Counted from the stretch's first letter, positions 1 through 6,572 are shown. The stretch: DNA of 9,152 nucleotides from Pseudomonadota bacterium (GCA_021783855.1 JAJXTL010000120.1:1-9152); one strand, 5' to 3'. Program-made: numbers and translations. The notes: a model not told the origin generated them from the letters alone.

Positions 1-279
1 CAGCAGCCTGAAACGGTATCGCTGTATCGCGATGCCCGCCATGGTGCCCAGCACCGTTGAAATCAGGCAGGATGAAAACGCGATGAAAAGCGAGTTGCCG
101 GCAGCCTTGAGCATTTCGTCGTCGCGCAGCAGCACCCGGTACCAGTCGAACGTGAAACCCACCCATTCGGCATTCAGGCGCGAATCGTTGAAGGAATAGG
201 CGATGACGATGACAAGCGGCAGGTACAGGAAAAGATACACTGCAACCGATGCCGACCATAGCCATGCATTGCTACGCAT
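1..279 (-). CDS. potC: Spermidine/putrescine-type ABC transporter permease, PotC/PotI-like (partial, N-terminal 93 codons)
   Basis: This is the second inner-membrane permease subunit of a polyamine-type ABC importer, and it runs off the left edge of the window. The ATG at 279 lies inside the end of the upstream permease gene, giving an 8-base overlap (ATGCGTAG) and indicating translational coupling. The 93 visible residues start with MRSNAWLW. They hold one membrane segment (about residues 7-27) ending in the PLVIVIAYSFNDSR sequence typical of PotC/PotI N-termini, then a short periplasmic stretch (WVGFTFDWYRVLLRD) and a second membrane segment starting near residue 63 (NSLFIAFSSCLISTVLG). The EAA loop that contacts the ATPase would lie beyond the window. 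Family assignment rests on sequence style and on its place after potA and potB. The exact substrate (putrescine, spermidine or another cation) cannot be read from this. Confidence 0.85.
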   Translation of the reverse strand, partial: MRSNAWLWSASVAVYLFLYLPLVIVIAYSFNDSRLNAEWVGFTFDWYRVLLRDDEMLKAAGNSLFIAFSSCLISTVLGTMAGIAIQRYRFRLL

Positions 280-1156
280 ATCGACGCCCCCTGACCATCC
301 TGCCGGCAAGCCAGGCGATCAGCATCACTGCGAGTGTCAGCATGATCGCGAGCGTGGAACCGAACGGCCAGTCGCGCGTGACCAGAAACTGTTCCTTGAT
401 CAGGTTGCCGATCAGCATGTCGCCCGTGCCGCCCAGTATTTCCGGTATCACGAACATGCCGAGCGCCGGGATGAAGACCAGCGCAGAACCTGAATACACG
501 CCGGGCAGGGACAGCGGAAAGGTCACCTTCCAGAAGCGCTGCCATGCATTTGCGCCAAGGTCCTCTGCCGCATCGAGCAGCAGGGGGTCGTGCCTAACCA
601 GGTTGGTGTAAAGCGGCAGCACCATGAAAGGCAGATGCGCATACACCATCGCGATCAGCACCGCGAAAGGCGAAAACAGGAGATGCACGGGTGCGATGTT
701 GAACCAGTGCAGGGCAGCGTTGAGCATTTCGCTCAAAGCGGATTGCGGCCCCAGCACGATCATCCACGCATAGACGCGGATCAGGAAATTGCTGGCGAAG
801 GGCAGGATCACCAGCAGCACCATGGTGTCGCGGCGCTTCTTCGGGCTCTTCGCGATCAGGAGCGCTAGCGGATAGGCCAGAATCAGACATGAAAGCGTCG
901 TTAAAAGCGCCATCGCAATCGACTTGATGAAGACTTCCGTGTAGATGAAATCGCTGAAAAAAAACCGGTAGGTCTCCAGCGTCAGGCCGTGCAATGCTTT
1001 TGGATCGGCAGAAGTCAAGGGCGCCAGCCCGCCATATTCCCCGGGATAGCGGAATGATGCCAGCACCATGATGATCGAAGGCACCGCAAACAATGCCAGC
1101 ATGAACAAAAGCGGCGGGCCGCCCACCAGCATTTTTATCAGGCGATTCTCATTCAT
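272..1156 (-). CDS. potB: Spermidine/putrescine-type ABC transporter permease, PotB/PotH-like
   Basis: First inner-membrane permease of the polyamine-type importer, 294 residues, close to the usual length of PotB/PotH. The N-terminus has a membrane segment (about 12-34), followed by a periplasmic loop (36-70, with SFRYPGEYGGL) and five more hydrophobic segments. The EAA loop is clear at about residues 195-220 (DAAEDLGANAWQRF, then FPLSLPGV); this cytoplasmic helix docks into the ATPase. The motifs LPFASNFLIRVYAW and IPEILGGTGDMLIGNLI are typical of PotB/PotH. Its ATG (1154-1156) overlaps the end of potA by 8 bases (ATGAATGA), and its stop overlaps the next permease by 8 bases, so the three genes form a tightly coupled operon. 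No strong Shine-Dalgarno sequence precedes the start, which fits coupling. The permease class is secure; the transported compound is inferred. Confidence 0.92.
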   Translation of the reverse strand: MNENRLIKMLVGGPPLLFMLALFAVPSIIMVLASFRYPGEYGGLAPLTSADPKALHGLTLETYRFFFSDFIYTEVFIKSIAMALLTTLSCLILAYPLALLIAKSPKKRRDTMVLLVILPFASNFLIRVYAWMIVLGPQSALSEMLNAALHWFNIAPVHLLFSPFAVLIAMVYAHLPFMVLPLYTNLVRHDPLLLDAAEDLGANAWQRFWKVTFPLSLPGVYSGSALVFIPALGMFVIPEILGGTGDMLIGNLIKEQFLVTRDWPFGSTLAIMLTLAVMLIAWLAGRMVRGRRYA

Positions 1157-2228
1157 GAAGATACATCCCAGCGTCGTGGCGCCAGCCTATCCTGACCGCA
1201 TCGTTCACCTCGAACACTCGCCCCGGTGCTGTATTGGGAAGCAGCGCCTCGATCATCGCCCCGTTCGCAAGCCTTACCCTGTACACGCTGACATCCCCCT
1301 GATAAAGCAGGCTCTCTACCTTTCCTGAAAAATGATTCTTCAGCTCGGTAGGCTCTCCATGCACGCCGATGCGAACCTGCTCGGGCCTGATCGCAAACAC
1401 GCCCATTTCTCCTGCAACTGCCTCCTTCACCGGCGATGCGATGATCTCGCCGAGATCGGCGGCACTTAGTCTCAGGTGGCCGTGTGTGGATTCGATCACA
1501 CGCACCGCGATCTGGCTGATATGTCCGATGAAGTCGGCAACGAAGCGATTCTTCGGAAAACGATAGAGCCTTGAAGGCTCGTCCACCTGTTCCACCCTGC
1601 CCCGGTTCAGCACTGCGATTCTGTGGGAAAGCGCCAGCGCTTCAGACTGCGCGTGCGTGACAAAGATAAAGGTGATACCTTTTTCGCGCTGCAAATTGAT
1701 CAGCTCGATCTGCATGTCTTCGCGCAGCTTGGCGTCCAGCGCAGCAAGGGATTCGTCGAGCAGCAGAAGGCGCGGCCGGTTGATCAGTCCCCGCGCCAAG
1801 GCCACTCGCTGCTGCTGCCCACCCGAGAGGTCGCGCGGATAGGCATCCGCCTTGTCGGAAAGTCTCACATCAAACAGCGACTGCTGCACGCGAACCCTGA
1901 TTTCTTCTGCGGGACAGCGCGCCATCTTCAGCGGAAACGCGATGTTATCCTTGGCTGTCATGTGCGGGAACAGCGCATAATTCTGGAATACCGTATGGAT
2001 GGGACGCTTCTCCGCAGGGATGCCAGCAAGATCACGGCCGTCGAGCAGGATTTGCCCCGAGTCCGGCCTGTCGAAGCCTGCGATCATGCGCAGCATGGTG
2101 GTCTTGCCGCAACCGGAAGGGCCAAGCAGCGTGAAAAATTCGCCCGCCTCTATCGTCAGGCTGACGTCATCGAGTGCGGCAAAGTCGCCAAACCTGCGCG
2201 CGACATTTCTGATTTCGAGCAGAGCCAT
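1149..2228 (-). CDS. potA: Polyamine-type ABC transporter ATP-binding protein, PotA/PotG-like
   Basis: Cytoplasmic ATPase (359 residues) that powers the importer formed with the two downstream permeases. All nucleotide-binding motifs are present: Walker A GPSGCGKT (36-43), Q-loop Q82 in FQNYALFPH, signature LSGGQ (134-138), Walker B LLLLD with catalytic E159 (154-159), D-loop SLAALD and switch His192 in FVTHAQSEAL. The position after the switch histidine is Ala where PotA proteins often have Asp. The C-terminal third (about 235-359) fits a TOBE-type regulatory domain (FAIRPEQVRIG is a usual landmark). The start at 2228 is supported by GGAG eight bases upstream. It begins 149 bp after modC on the same strand, so it may have its own promoter or be read through from mod; no clear promoter is visible in the gap. 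PotA and PotG cannot be separated by eye. Confidence 0.92.
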   Translation of the reverse strand: MALLEIRNVARRFGDFAALDDVSLTIEAGEFFTLLGPSGCGKTTMLRMIAGFDRPDSGQILLDGRDLAGIPAEKRPIHTVFQNYALFPHMTAKDNIAFPLKMARCPAEEIRVRVQQSLFDVRLSDKADAYPRDLSGGQQQRVALARGLINRPRLLLLDESLAALDAKLREDMQIELINLQREKGITFIFVTHAQSEALALSHRIAVLNRGRVEQVDEPSRLYRFPKNRFVADFIGHISQIAVRVIESTHGHLRLSAADLGEIIASPVKEAVAGEMGVFAIRPEQVRIGVHGEPTELKNHFSGKVESLLYQGDVSVYRVRLANGAMIEALLPNTAPGRVFEVNDAVRIGWRHDAGMYLHE

Positions 2229-2377
2229 ATCCGAACTCCAGACGGTTCATGACCAGCGTTTGATTTCAAAAAAGACAGGTATTCAAGCTGCGTTGCAGCC
2301 GGATGGTACTGCAATCTACCACTTCAGTATTTTTTTCCCCAGAAGCATGCCAAGCAACCCGATCGCAAGCATGGGCA
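2229..2377. other. Intergenic gap between modC and potA
   Basis: This 149-base stretch separates the molybdate and polyamine transport operons. It contains most of a possible 21-codon hydrophobic ORF (2316-2381) and a small perfect hairpin, GCTGC-GTT-GCAGC (2287-2299). On the minus strand the hairpin is followed about ten bases later by a run of six T. The spacing is too long for a textbook intrinsic terminator, so the hairpin could be a weak terminator for modABC or chance. No convincing sigma-70 or sigma-54 promoter for potA was found. Confidence 0.4.
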
Positions 2378-2381
2378 TCAT
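2316..2381 (-). CDS. Possible tiny hydrophobic membrane peptide coupled to modC (21 aa)
   Basis: An ATG at 2379-2381 overlaps the TGA stop of modC as ATGA, the classic arrangement for translational re-initiation. It opens a 21-codon frame ending in TAG at 2316-2318. The peptide starts MMPMLAIGLLGMLLG and ends KKILKW: one short hydrophobic stretch followed by a basic, tryptophan-ending tail, as in single-pass small membrane proteins. There is no good Shine-Dalgarno sequence (GGCGGC precedes it), so expression would depend on ribosomes finishing modC. I do not recognise a family. It could equally be a chance frame, since short hydrophobic frames are common. Conservation across relatives would decide. 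Confidence 0.3.
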   Translation of the reverse strand: MMPMLAIGLLGMLLGKKILKW

Positions 2382-3463
2382 GCCGCCAATGCCACGCTCT
2401 TGACCTGTGCATACACCTGCATGCCGCTCTCGAGTTTTAGCAGGTCGCAAGAGCGGCGCGTGATGCGCGACAGCAGCACAGACCCGCCAACGCTCATGCA
2501 GACGTTGACCTTGTCCGGCCCTTCGTCGCGGATTTCAACGATGCTCGCCTCGAGGATATTGGTGATGCTGGAGCCCTGCGGCGGCTCAAGCGCGATGCTC
2601 ACATCGCGCGCCAGCACGCGCGCCCTCACCCTGGTACCCAACGGCTGGTTTATTTTGCCCACCCACAGGCTGCCGCCCGAAAAATCCAGCCGGCTCAAGG
2701 AGTAGGCCTCGTCGTGCGCAGACAGGACCGCTTCGATCACGACGCCCGCTTCGTCCAGATGCGCGGTGGGCAGGTCCAGCCTCGCCAATGTCTCGCCCAA
2801 AGCGCCGCTTGCGATCACGCGGCCCTGTTGCAGCAACACCAGATGGTCAGCCAGCCGCGCCACTTCATCCAGCGCATGGGTGACATAGAGCAAGGGGATC
2901 TCAAGCCCGCGATGCAGTCCTTCGAGATAGGGCAATATCTCAAGCCTGCTTTCCATGTCGAGGGCTGCCAGGGGCTCGTCCATCAACAGGATGCGGGGAC
3001 TGGCAAGCAGCGCGCGTCCGATCGCGATACGCTGGCGCTCCCCGCCCGAAAGATTCCCTGGGTCCCGTCTTCCAATCAGGCGCGAAAGGCCCAGCCACTC
3101 CACCGCCTGTTCCAGTTGCACGCGCCTTTCGGAAGGATTGAGCCGCCTGTAGCCATATTCCAGATTGGCGCGCACCGAAAGATGCGGGAACAGGCTGGCT
3201 TCCTGGAACACATAGCCCAGCGGGCGCCGGTGAACGGGCAGGAAGCTCTTCCCTTCCTGCCACACCTCGCCGTTCACAATCAGCGAACCCCGGGCGCGTT
3301 CCAGGCCCGCGATGCAGCGCAACAGCGTGGTCTTGCCGGAACCCGACGGGCCGAACAGCGCGGTCACCCCGGTCGCCGGCGCATCGAATGCCGCATCCAG
3401 CGCAAAATCGCCCCGCTGCATTGTGAAGTGTGCGCATATCCCGCCTGTCTTCACTTCATTCAT
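2378..3463 (-). CDS. modC: Molybdate ABC transporter ATP-binding protein ModC
   Basis: ATPase of the molybdate importer, 361 residues (E. coli ModC is about 350). Motifs: Walker A GPSGSGKT (38-45), Q-loop in YVFQEASLFPH (84-94), signature LSGGE (138-142) followed by RQRIAIGRALL, Walker B ILLMDEP (158-164), D-loop LAALD and switch His196 in LLYVTHALDE. After the ATPase domain, residues about 295-361 form a Mop-like oxyanion-binding domain (SSITNILEASIVEI, then PDKVNVCMSVGGSVLLSRIT). This domain separates ModC from other importer ATPases. The start at 3463 is chosen because its ATG overlaps the modB stop by four bases (ATGA) and gives the standard N-terminal length. The same frame stays open far upstream to 4045, but that part is a shadow of modB. 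With modA and modB it forms a complete operon supplying molybdate for molybdenum cofactor synthesis. Confidence 0.95.
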   Translation of the reverse strand: MNEVKTGGICAHFTMQRGDFALDAAFDAPATGVTALFGPSGSGKTTLLRCIAGLERARGSLIVNGEVWQEGKSFLPVHRRPLGYVFQEASLFPHLSVRANLEYGYRRLNPSERRVQLEQAVEWLGLSRLIGRRDPGNLSGGERQRIAIGRALLASPRILLMDEPLAALDMESRLEILPYLEGLHRGLEIPLLYVTHALDEVARLADHLVLLQQGRVIASGALGETLARLDLPTAHLDEAGVVIEAVLSAHDEAYSLSRLDFSGGSLWVGKINQPLGTRVRARVLARDVSIALEPPQGSSITNILEASIVEIRDEGPDKVNVCMSVGGSVLLSRITRRSCDLLKLESGMQVYAQVKSVALAA

Positions 3464-4149
3464 CGCGCAACCTTCCAGAACCTGCCGCCGGCAAGGTAAA
3501 GCGAAAGCAGCACGACGAAGGAGAACAGCACCATGCCGCCCGCCAGCATGTGCGCAGCGGGATATTCCATCGCCTCGACATGATTGTAGATCGCAACGGA
3601 CAACACCCGCGTCTGCCCCGGTATGTTTCCGCCCAGCATCAGCACCACGCCGAATTCGCCGACGGTGTGCGCGAAGGCCAGTATGATCGCGGTGAAAAAT
3701 CCCGGGCGAGCAAGCGGCAGCGCCACACTCACAAAACGGTCCCAGCCACCCGCGCGCAAGGTGGCCGCCACTTCCAGCGGCCGTTGTCCTATCGCTTCGA
3801 AAGCATTCCGGATGGGCTGCACTGCAAAGGGCAGCGAGAAAAGCACGGACCCCGCCACAAGGCCTGCGAAGGTGAACGGCAATGCCTCCAGGTGCAGGGA
3901 TCGCATCAACTCGCCCACCGCGCCATGCGGCCCCAGCAGCAACAGCAGATAAAATCCCAAAACGCTGGGCGGCAGCACCAGCGGCAATGCCACCAGCGCG
4001 GAAACCACCTTCCTGTACCCTCTGTCTCCCATAGCCAGCCACCACGCCAGCGGGGTTGCGATCAGCAGAAGCAAACAGGTGGTGGTGGACGCCAGCTTCA
4101 GCGTCAGCCAGATTGCTTCGAGATCGTCAGGAGTCAGTGTGCTTTCCAT
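3460..4149 (-). CDS. modB: Molybdate ABC transporter permease ModB
   Basis: Inner-membrane channel subunit for molybdate, 229 residues, the normal ModB length. About five hydrophobic segments are visible (roughly 13-37, 46-73, 91-112, 150-172, 201-221). The cytoplasmic EAA loop (126-150, EVAATLRAGGWDRF followed by ALPLARPG) couples to ModC. The stretch GEFGVVLMLGGNIPGQTR (164-181) is the family hallmark of ModB. The ATG at 4149 lacks a convincing Shine-Dalgarno sequence, but no better in-frame start was seen, and the N-terminus MESTLTPDDLEAIWLTLKLA matches the family layout. It lies 48 bp after modA and overlaps modC by ATGA. Confidence 0.95.
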   Translation of the reverse strand: MESTLTPDDLEAIWLTLKLASTTTCLLLLIATPLAWWLAMGDRGYRKVVSALVALPLVLPPSVLGFYLLLLLGPHGAVGELMRSLHLEALPFTFAGLVAGSVLFSLPFAVQPIRNAFEAIGQRPLEVAATLRAGGWDRFVSVALPLARPGFFTAIILAFAHTVGEFGVVLMLGGNIPGQTRVLSVAIYNHVEAMEYPAAHMLAGGMVLFSFVVLLSLYLAGGRFWKVAR

Positions 4150-4197
4150 GGGGTGTACATGCAGTCATTCGCCACCTGCTTGCCGGCATTTTGTAGA

Positions 4198-4956
4198 TCA
4201 GGGCAGCTCGTAACCGTAACTGCGGATGACAGCCGCTGCTTTTTCACTCTTCAAAAATGACAGGAGAGCACGAGCCGCCTCCTTATCTTTGGCCGCCGTC
4301 AACTGCACCGCTGCCTGTTTGATCGGATTATACAGGCTCGCCGGGACTACCCAGTACGAGCCTGTAGTCACCTTGCCGTTTTTGCTTATCTGCGACAGCG
4401 CGATGAAAGCCAGCTCCGCATTGCCGGATGCGGCAAACTGATAGGTCTGACCTATGCTCTCCCCAATCACCATCCTGTTTTGCAGCTTGTCCCACAGTGA
4501 CATTCTTTGCAAAGTCTGTTGCGCCGCCATGCCGTAGGGTGCAAGCTTGGGATCGGCGTAGGCAATCCGGTTGTAATTGCCCGTGTTCAGCACCGCGCCC
4601 TTGCCATCCACAAATCCGGGTTTCGCACTCCACAATACCAGCCTGCCCTGTGCATAGACAAAGTCTGTATCTGCGACTGCCAGTCTCTCCAGTTCCAGCA
4701 GCCTGGGCGTTTTCTCATCGGCAGAAAGCAAAACGTCGAATGGTGCGCCTTCCCTGATCTGGGAATAAAACTTGCCGGTAGCACCCATGCTGAGCCTGAC
4801 CTTGTTGCCGGTCTCCTTCTCGAACAGCGCTGCGATCTTCTGCATGGGCTCAGCGAAATTCGCAGCCACCGCCGCGTTCACTTCGCCCGCAAGGGCCGTC
4901 GAACACATCAGCCCGAATGCGCCAAACACAAGCCACTTATTCAAATTGTGCAACAT
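4198..4956 (-). CDS. modA: Periplasmic molybdate-binding protein ModA
   Basis: Periplasmic binding protein that captures molybdate (and probably tungstate) and delivers it to ModB, 252 residues. Residues 1-23 are a Sec signal peptide: a basic NLNKW start, a hydrophobic core, and an ALA-G cleavage site after residue 23. There is no lipobox, so the protein should be soluble. The mature part begins EVNAAVAANFAEPM, and MGATGKFYSQI and GAPFDVLLSADE follow, which correspond to the oxyanion-contacting loops. This version (ANF..., GATGKFYSQI) resembles the ModA type of Azotobacter ModA2 more than the E. coli AASL...SFASSS type. The start is supported by AAGGAG just upstream, although the 3-base gap is short. 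The upstream gene is a truncated transposase ending only about 15 bp away, so the native promoter and any ModE operator are not adjacent. Confidence 0.95.
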   Translation of the reverse strand: MLHNLNKWLVFGAFGLMCSTALAGEVNAAVAANFAEPMQKIAALFEKETGNKVRLSMGATGKFYSQIREGAPFDVLLSADEKTPRLLELERLAVADTDFVYAQGRLVLWSAKPGFVDGKGAVLNTGNYNRIAYADPKLAPYGMAAQQTLQRMSLWDKLQNRMVIGESIGQTYQFAASGNAELAFIALSQISKNGKVTTGSYWVVPASLYNPIKQAAVQLTAAKDKEAARALLSFLKSEKAAAVIRSYGYELP

Positions 4957-4971
4957 GCTCTCCTTGAAAAT

Positions 4972-5430
4972 TCAAATTCCTTTGGGTATGATCAAACCGT
5001 ATTCGCTGAGCAATCCGCGTATCTGATTTCCTTGTGCGGTACGCGCCTTGATGAAACCTTGTCGTGCACGATGAACGGATTGTTCGGCTTGTTGTTCGGC
5101 GTTCTTGATCGGTACAAAACGCATGTTCGGACGCGCGACAGCCTTACAGATAGCTTCCGCATCACGCGCATCGTTCTTGTTACCCTTCACATGCGGCTTC
5201 ACGAATTGTGGTGCCATCAGTTTGACAGTGTGGCCTGATGTCGTCAGCTTGCGTGCCCAATAGTGAGCACTACCGCAGGCTTCCATGCCAATCAGGCAAG
5301 GCTCAAGGTTGGCAAAGTATGGCAGCATTTCACCGCGCTTCAAGGCACGGCGCACTACCGCCTTGCCGTGTGTATCTACGCCATGTATTTGAAAAATGTA
5401 CTTTGCCAAATCAACGCCTATATTTCGGAT
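4972..5430 (-). pseudogene. IS110-family transposase remnant (5' part only, start codon lost)
   Basis: About 153 codons of the N-terminal RuvC-like DEDD domain of an IS110-family transposase. Full-length members are roughly 300-350 residues, so more than half is missing. Landmarks in order: IGVDLAKYIFQIHGVD (first catalytic Asp), CLIGMEACGSAHYWARKL (catalytic Glu), LMAPQFVKPHVK, KNDARDAEAICKAV (catalytic Asp residues), RPNMRFVPIK, and QGFIKARTAQGNQIRGLL. Homology ends at IIPKGI, followed at once by a TGA created at the junction next to modA. The conserved Asp lies upstream of the first usable TTG (5409). In this frame the only codons between the motif and an upstream stop at 5449-5451 are non-start codons. 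An ATC at 5428-5430, set behind AAAGGAAAGGGG, is probably the mutated original ATG. The C-terminal serine-containing domain is absent, so the protein cannot be active. Confidence 0.88.
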
Positions 5431-5510
5431 GCCCCTTTCCTTTGGTGGTTAGATAATATTTCCACTTTGGCACATTGATGCCGTTCCGGAAAGCGGGCGT
5501 CCATTACATT

Positions 5511-5530
5511 ATTCCCGCCTGCGCGAGAAT
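5511..5530. repeat. REP / dRS3-like palindrome
   Basis: The sequence reads ATTCCCGCC-TG-CGCGAGAAT, an imperfect palindrome with 7 of 9 arm positions pairing, followed by GACG. It resembles the dispersed ATTCCC...GGGAAT repeats found in many beta- and gammaproteobacteria (dRS3 in Neisseria, and similar intergenic repeats elsewhere). One arm has diverged (GAGAAT in place of GGGAAT). It sits upstream of the IS110 remnant in a gene-free stretch. A single copy in the window means that its repeated nature is inferred from resemblance. Confidence 0.4.
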
Positions 5531-5558
5531 GACGTCAAGTCAAAGTTCAAATCTTGCC

Positions 5559-5664
5559 ACTATTGATCCGGCACGCTTTATTCAAGAATCCGCAAGAATC
5601 CATTCACATTTTGACAAGCTCAATGCGAACGGCAATCAAGTTTAATGCGTTCCGGATCAATAAT
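5559..5664. repeat. 22-bp inverted repeat with about 62-bp spacer
   Basis: The arm at 5559-5580 (core TATTGATCCGG.ACGC) is repeated in inverted orientation at 5643-5664, with 19 of 22 positions matching. The unit of about 106 bp has no coding potential that I can see. It contains a TTGACA box at 5611-5616 without a matching -10 box at proper spacing. It may be a small non-autonomous element, the remains of one, or a cruciform-forming site. No target-site duplication is evident. Confidence 0.5.
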
Positions 5665-5768
5665 TATGGAACCCTCAATAAACGCATCATTCTCGGTGTT
5701 CTCTGAGGTAGATGCGTCCATGCTGTGCCGTGGCCAGATCGACATGCGAACTGTCAAGACTCAGCGGA

Positions 5769-5934
5769 CATGCAGTCGCGATCAATGCCTTGCCCCCTCA
5801 AAGGCCCTTTCGACCGGCTGCTGATCGCTCAGGCAACGGTCGAAGAGATTACCTTGTTGACTGATGACGCGAGCGTGGCACAGTATCAAGGCCCGGCAAG
5901 ACTCGCAACTATTGAGGCTGATGGCCGCCCCTGA
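5769..5934 (+). pseudogene. VapC-like PIN-domain toxin remnant (C-terminal part, frameshifted)
   Basis: The plus-strand frame ending with TGA at 5932-5934 encodes GPFDRLLIAQATVEEITLL followed by TDDASVAQYQGPARL. This is the C-terminal half of PIN-domain RNase toxins of the VapC/PilT_N type, where the usual motif is H.DPFDR.LIAQA...L.L.T.D. The first Asp of DPFDR is Gly here. Just upstream, in a different frame (5769-5798), the sequence reads HAVAINALPP, the stretch that normally precedes this motif, so a small indel near 5798 has broken the frame. I see no N-terminal PIN half (with its first catalytic Asp) and no antitoxin gene. This is a decayed fragment, probably left from a toxin-antitoxin module. 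Confidence 0.6.
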
Positions 5935-5949
5935 AAACTAGGCTTTTGT

Positions 5950-5990
5950 GAATTGCGGCGCTATCAAATCCCAATTTCCACTCGCAATTC
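5950..5990 (-). terminator. Hairpin downstream of the left pilin gene
   Basis: A perfect 8-bp inverted repeat, GAATTGCG (5950-5957) and CGCAATTC (5983-5990), with a 25-base loop starts directly after the pilin stop codon. On the minus strand the stem is followed by ACAAAAGCC rather than a T run, so it is not a standard intrinsic terminator. It might stabilise the 3' end of the pilin mRNA. Weak evidence. Confidence 0.3.
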
Positions 5991-5991
5991 T

Positions 5992-6501
5992 TTATTTGCA
6001 AAATCCAAGGCTCAGACAAGTGCTGCTTGGATCGGTTTGCCATGTAATGCCACCAGCTGCATTAACAACGCCATTTACTGGAGACAAAACGTATGAGTAC
6101 GACGTGATACTGTCCACCATGCCTGAACCGGTTGCACTGTTTACCGTAATAACGCCAGCAGGGGTTTGCAAAAACGATGCGATCATGCCTGTGCCTGCAG
6201 GCAGGGCCGGCACACCATTGGAACCGGGCGCACAACCAGTAATGGTTGCACCAGGCGCCAGTCCTTGCGATTGCACGCACTCTTCAACCGCTTGTTTAAT
6301 CGGTGACACAGCCTGAATCAATTCGGTAAATTTCGCCCTTTTGGTGTAATTCTGGTAGGCAGGAATTGCAGCAGCGACCAAGATACCGATGATCGCCACG
6401 ACGATCATCAATTCAATCAGGGTAAAACCAGCTTGAAAGCTGACAGATGAACGTATCGTGTTCCTCTGAGTTATTTTTACTTGTTTCAATTTTGTCCCCA
6501 C
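5992..6501 (-). CDS. Type IV pilin (PilA/PilE-like), left copy, with extended leader
   Basis: Structural subunit of a type IV pilus. The prepilin cleavage motif is [17 protein letters not shown]: PilD-type peptidase cuts after Gly25 and methylates the new Phe1, and Glu5 of the mature protein is present. The mature protein is 144 residues, with a hydrophobic alpha-helix (1-25) and a globular part holding four cysteines (mature 50, 65, 137, 143), probably two disulfides, the last near the C-terminus ([10 protein letters not shown]). The leader is unusual: no ATG is available, the best start is GTG at 6499-6501 (AAAGG six bases or so upstream) giving 25 leader residues, with a TTG four codons later as the alternative. 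The right-hand paralogue has a standard 7-residue leader. A sigma-54 promoter lies upstream. By hand alignment 121 of 144 mature residues match the right copy. It may be a second pilin, a variant reservoir, or a decaying duplicate. Confidence 0.9.
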   Translation of the reverse strand: MGTKLKQVKITQRNTIRSSVSFQAGFTLIELMIVVAIIGILVAAAIPAYQNYTKRAKFTELIQAVSPIKQAVEECVQSQGLAPGATITGCAPGSNGVPALPAGTGMIASFLQTPAGVITVNSATGSGMVDSITSYSYVLSPVNGVVNAAGGITWQTDPSSTCLSLGFCK

Positions 6502-6556
6502 GTTTGACCTTTATCTTTTTATGGCTAACCTGATAACCAACGCTCCACAATCATCA

Positions 6557-6572
6557 AGCAATACTCATGCCA
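6557..6572 (-). promoter_or_regulatory. Sigma-54 (-24/-12) promoter of the left pilin gene
   Basis: On the minus strand the sequence reads TGGCATGAGTATTGCT, matching the sigma-54 consensus TGGCACG-N4-TTGCW with a single C-to-T change (TGGCAYG is common). The invariant GG and GC are separated by exactly 10 bases. The predicted start point is near 6546, leaving an untranslated leader of about 45 bases before the GTG. Type IV pilin genes are classically RpoN/PilR controlled, which supports the call. A sequence with one mismatch to the IHF consensus (AATCATGTTGTTA, 6579-6591) lies just upstream. Confidence 0.8.

Noticed and set aside
2287..2299. Intrinsic terminator after modC
   Set aside because: The stem is only 5 bp and the T run begins about ten bases beyond it, so it is noted only as part of the intergenic description.
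2378..4045. A single 555-codon minus-strand open frame suggesting a fusion protein upstream of modC
   Set aside because: Codons above 3463 are an out-of-frame shadow of modB with arginine/glycine/alanine-rich, low-complexity composition. The modC ATG overlaps the modB stop by ATGA, which is the expected arrangement.
4957..4975. ModE operator upstream of modA
   Set aside because: No match to the ATCGCTATATA-N6-TATATAACGAT type sequence; the stretch is too short and is followed directly by transposase sequence.
5611..5646. Sigma-70 promoter with TTGACA at 5611-5616
   Set aside because: The nearest -10-like box (TTTAAT at 5641-5646) is 24 bp away, too far from the optimal 17.
5948..6316. Plus-strand open frame antisense to the left pilin, with a similar one (8409-8729) antisense to the right pilin
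   Set aside because: Both are reverse-strand shadows of homologous pilin genes, so their similarity only reflects pilin conservation; there is no ribosome binding site or recognisable domain.
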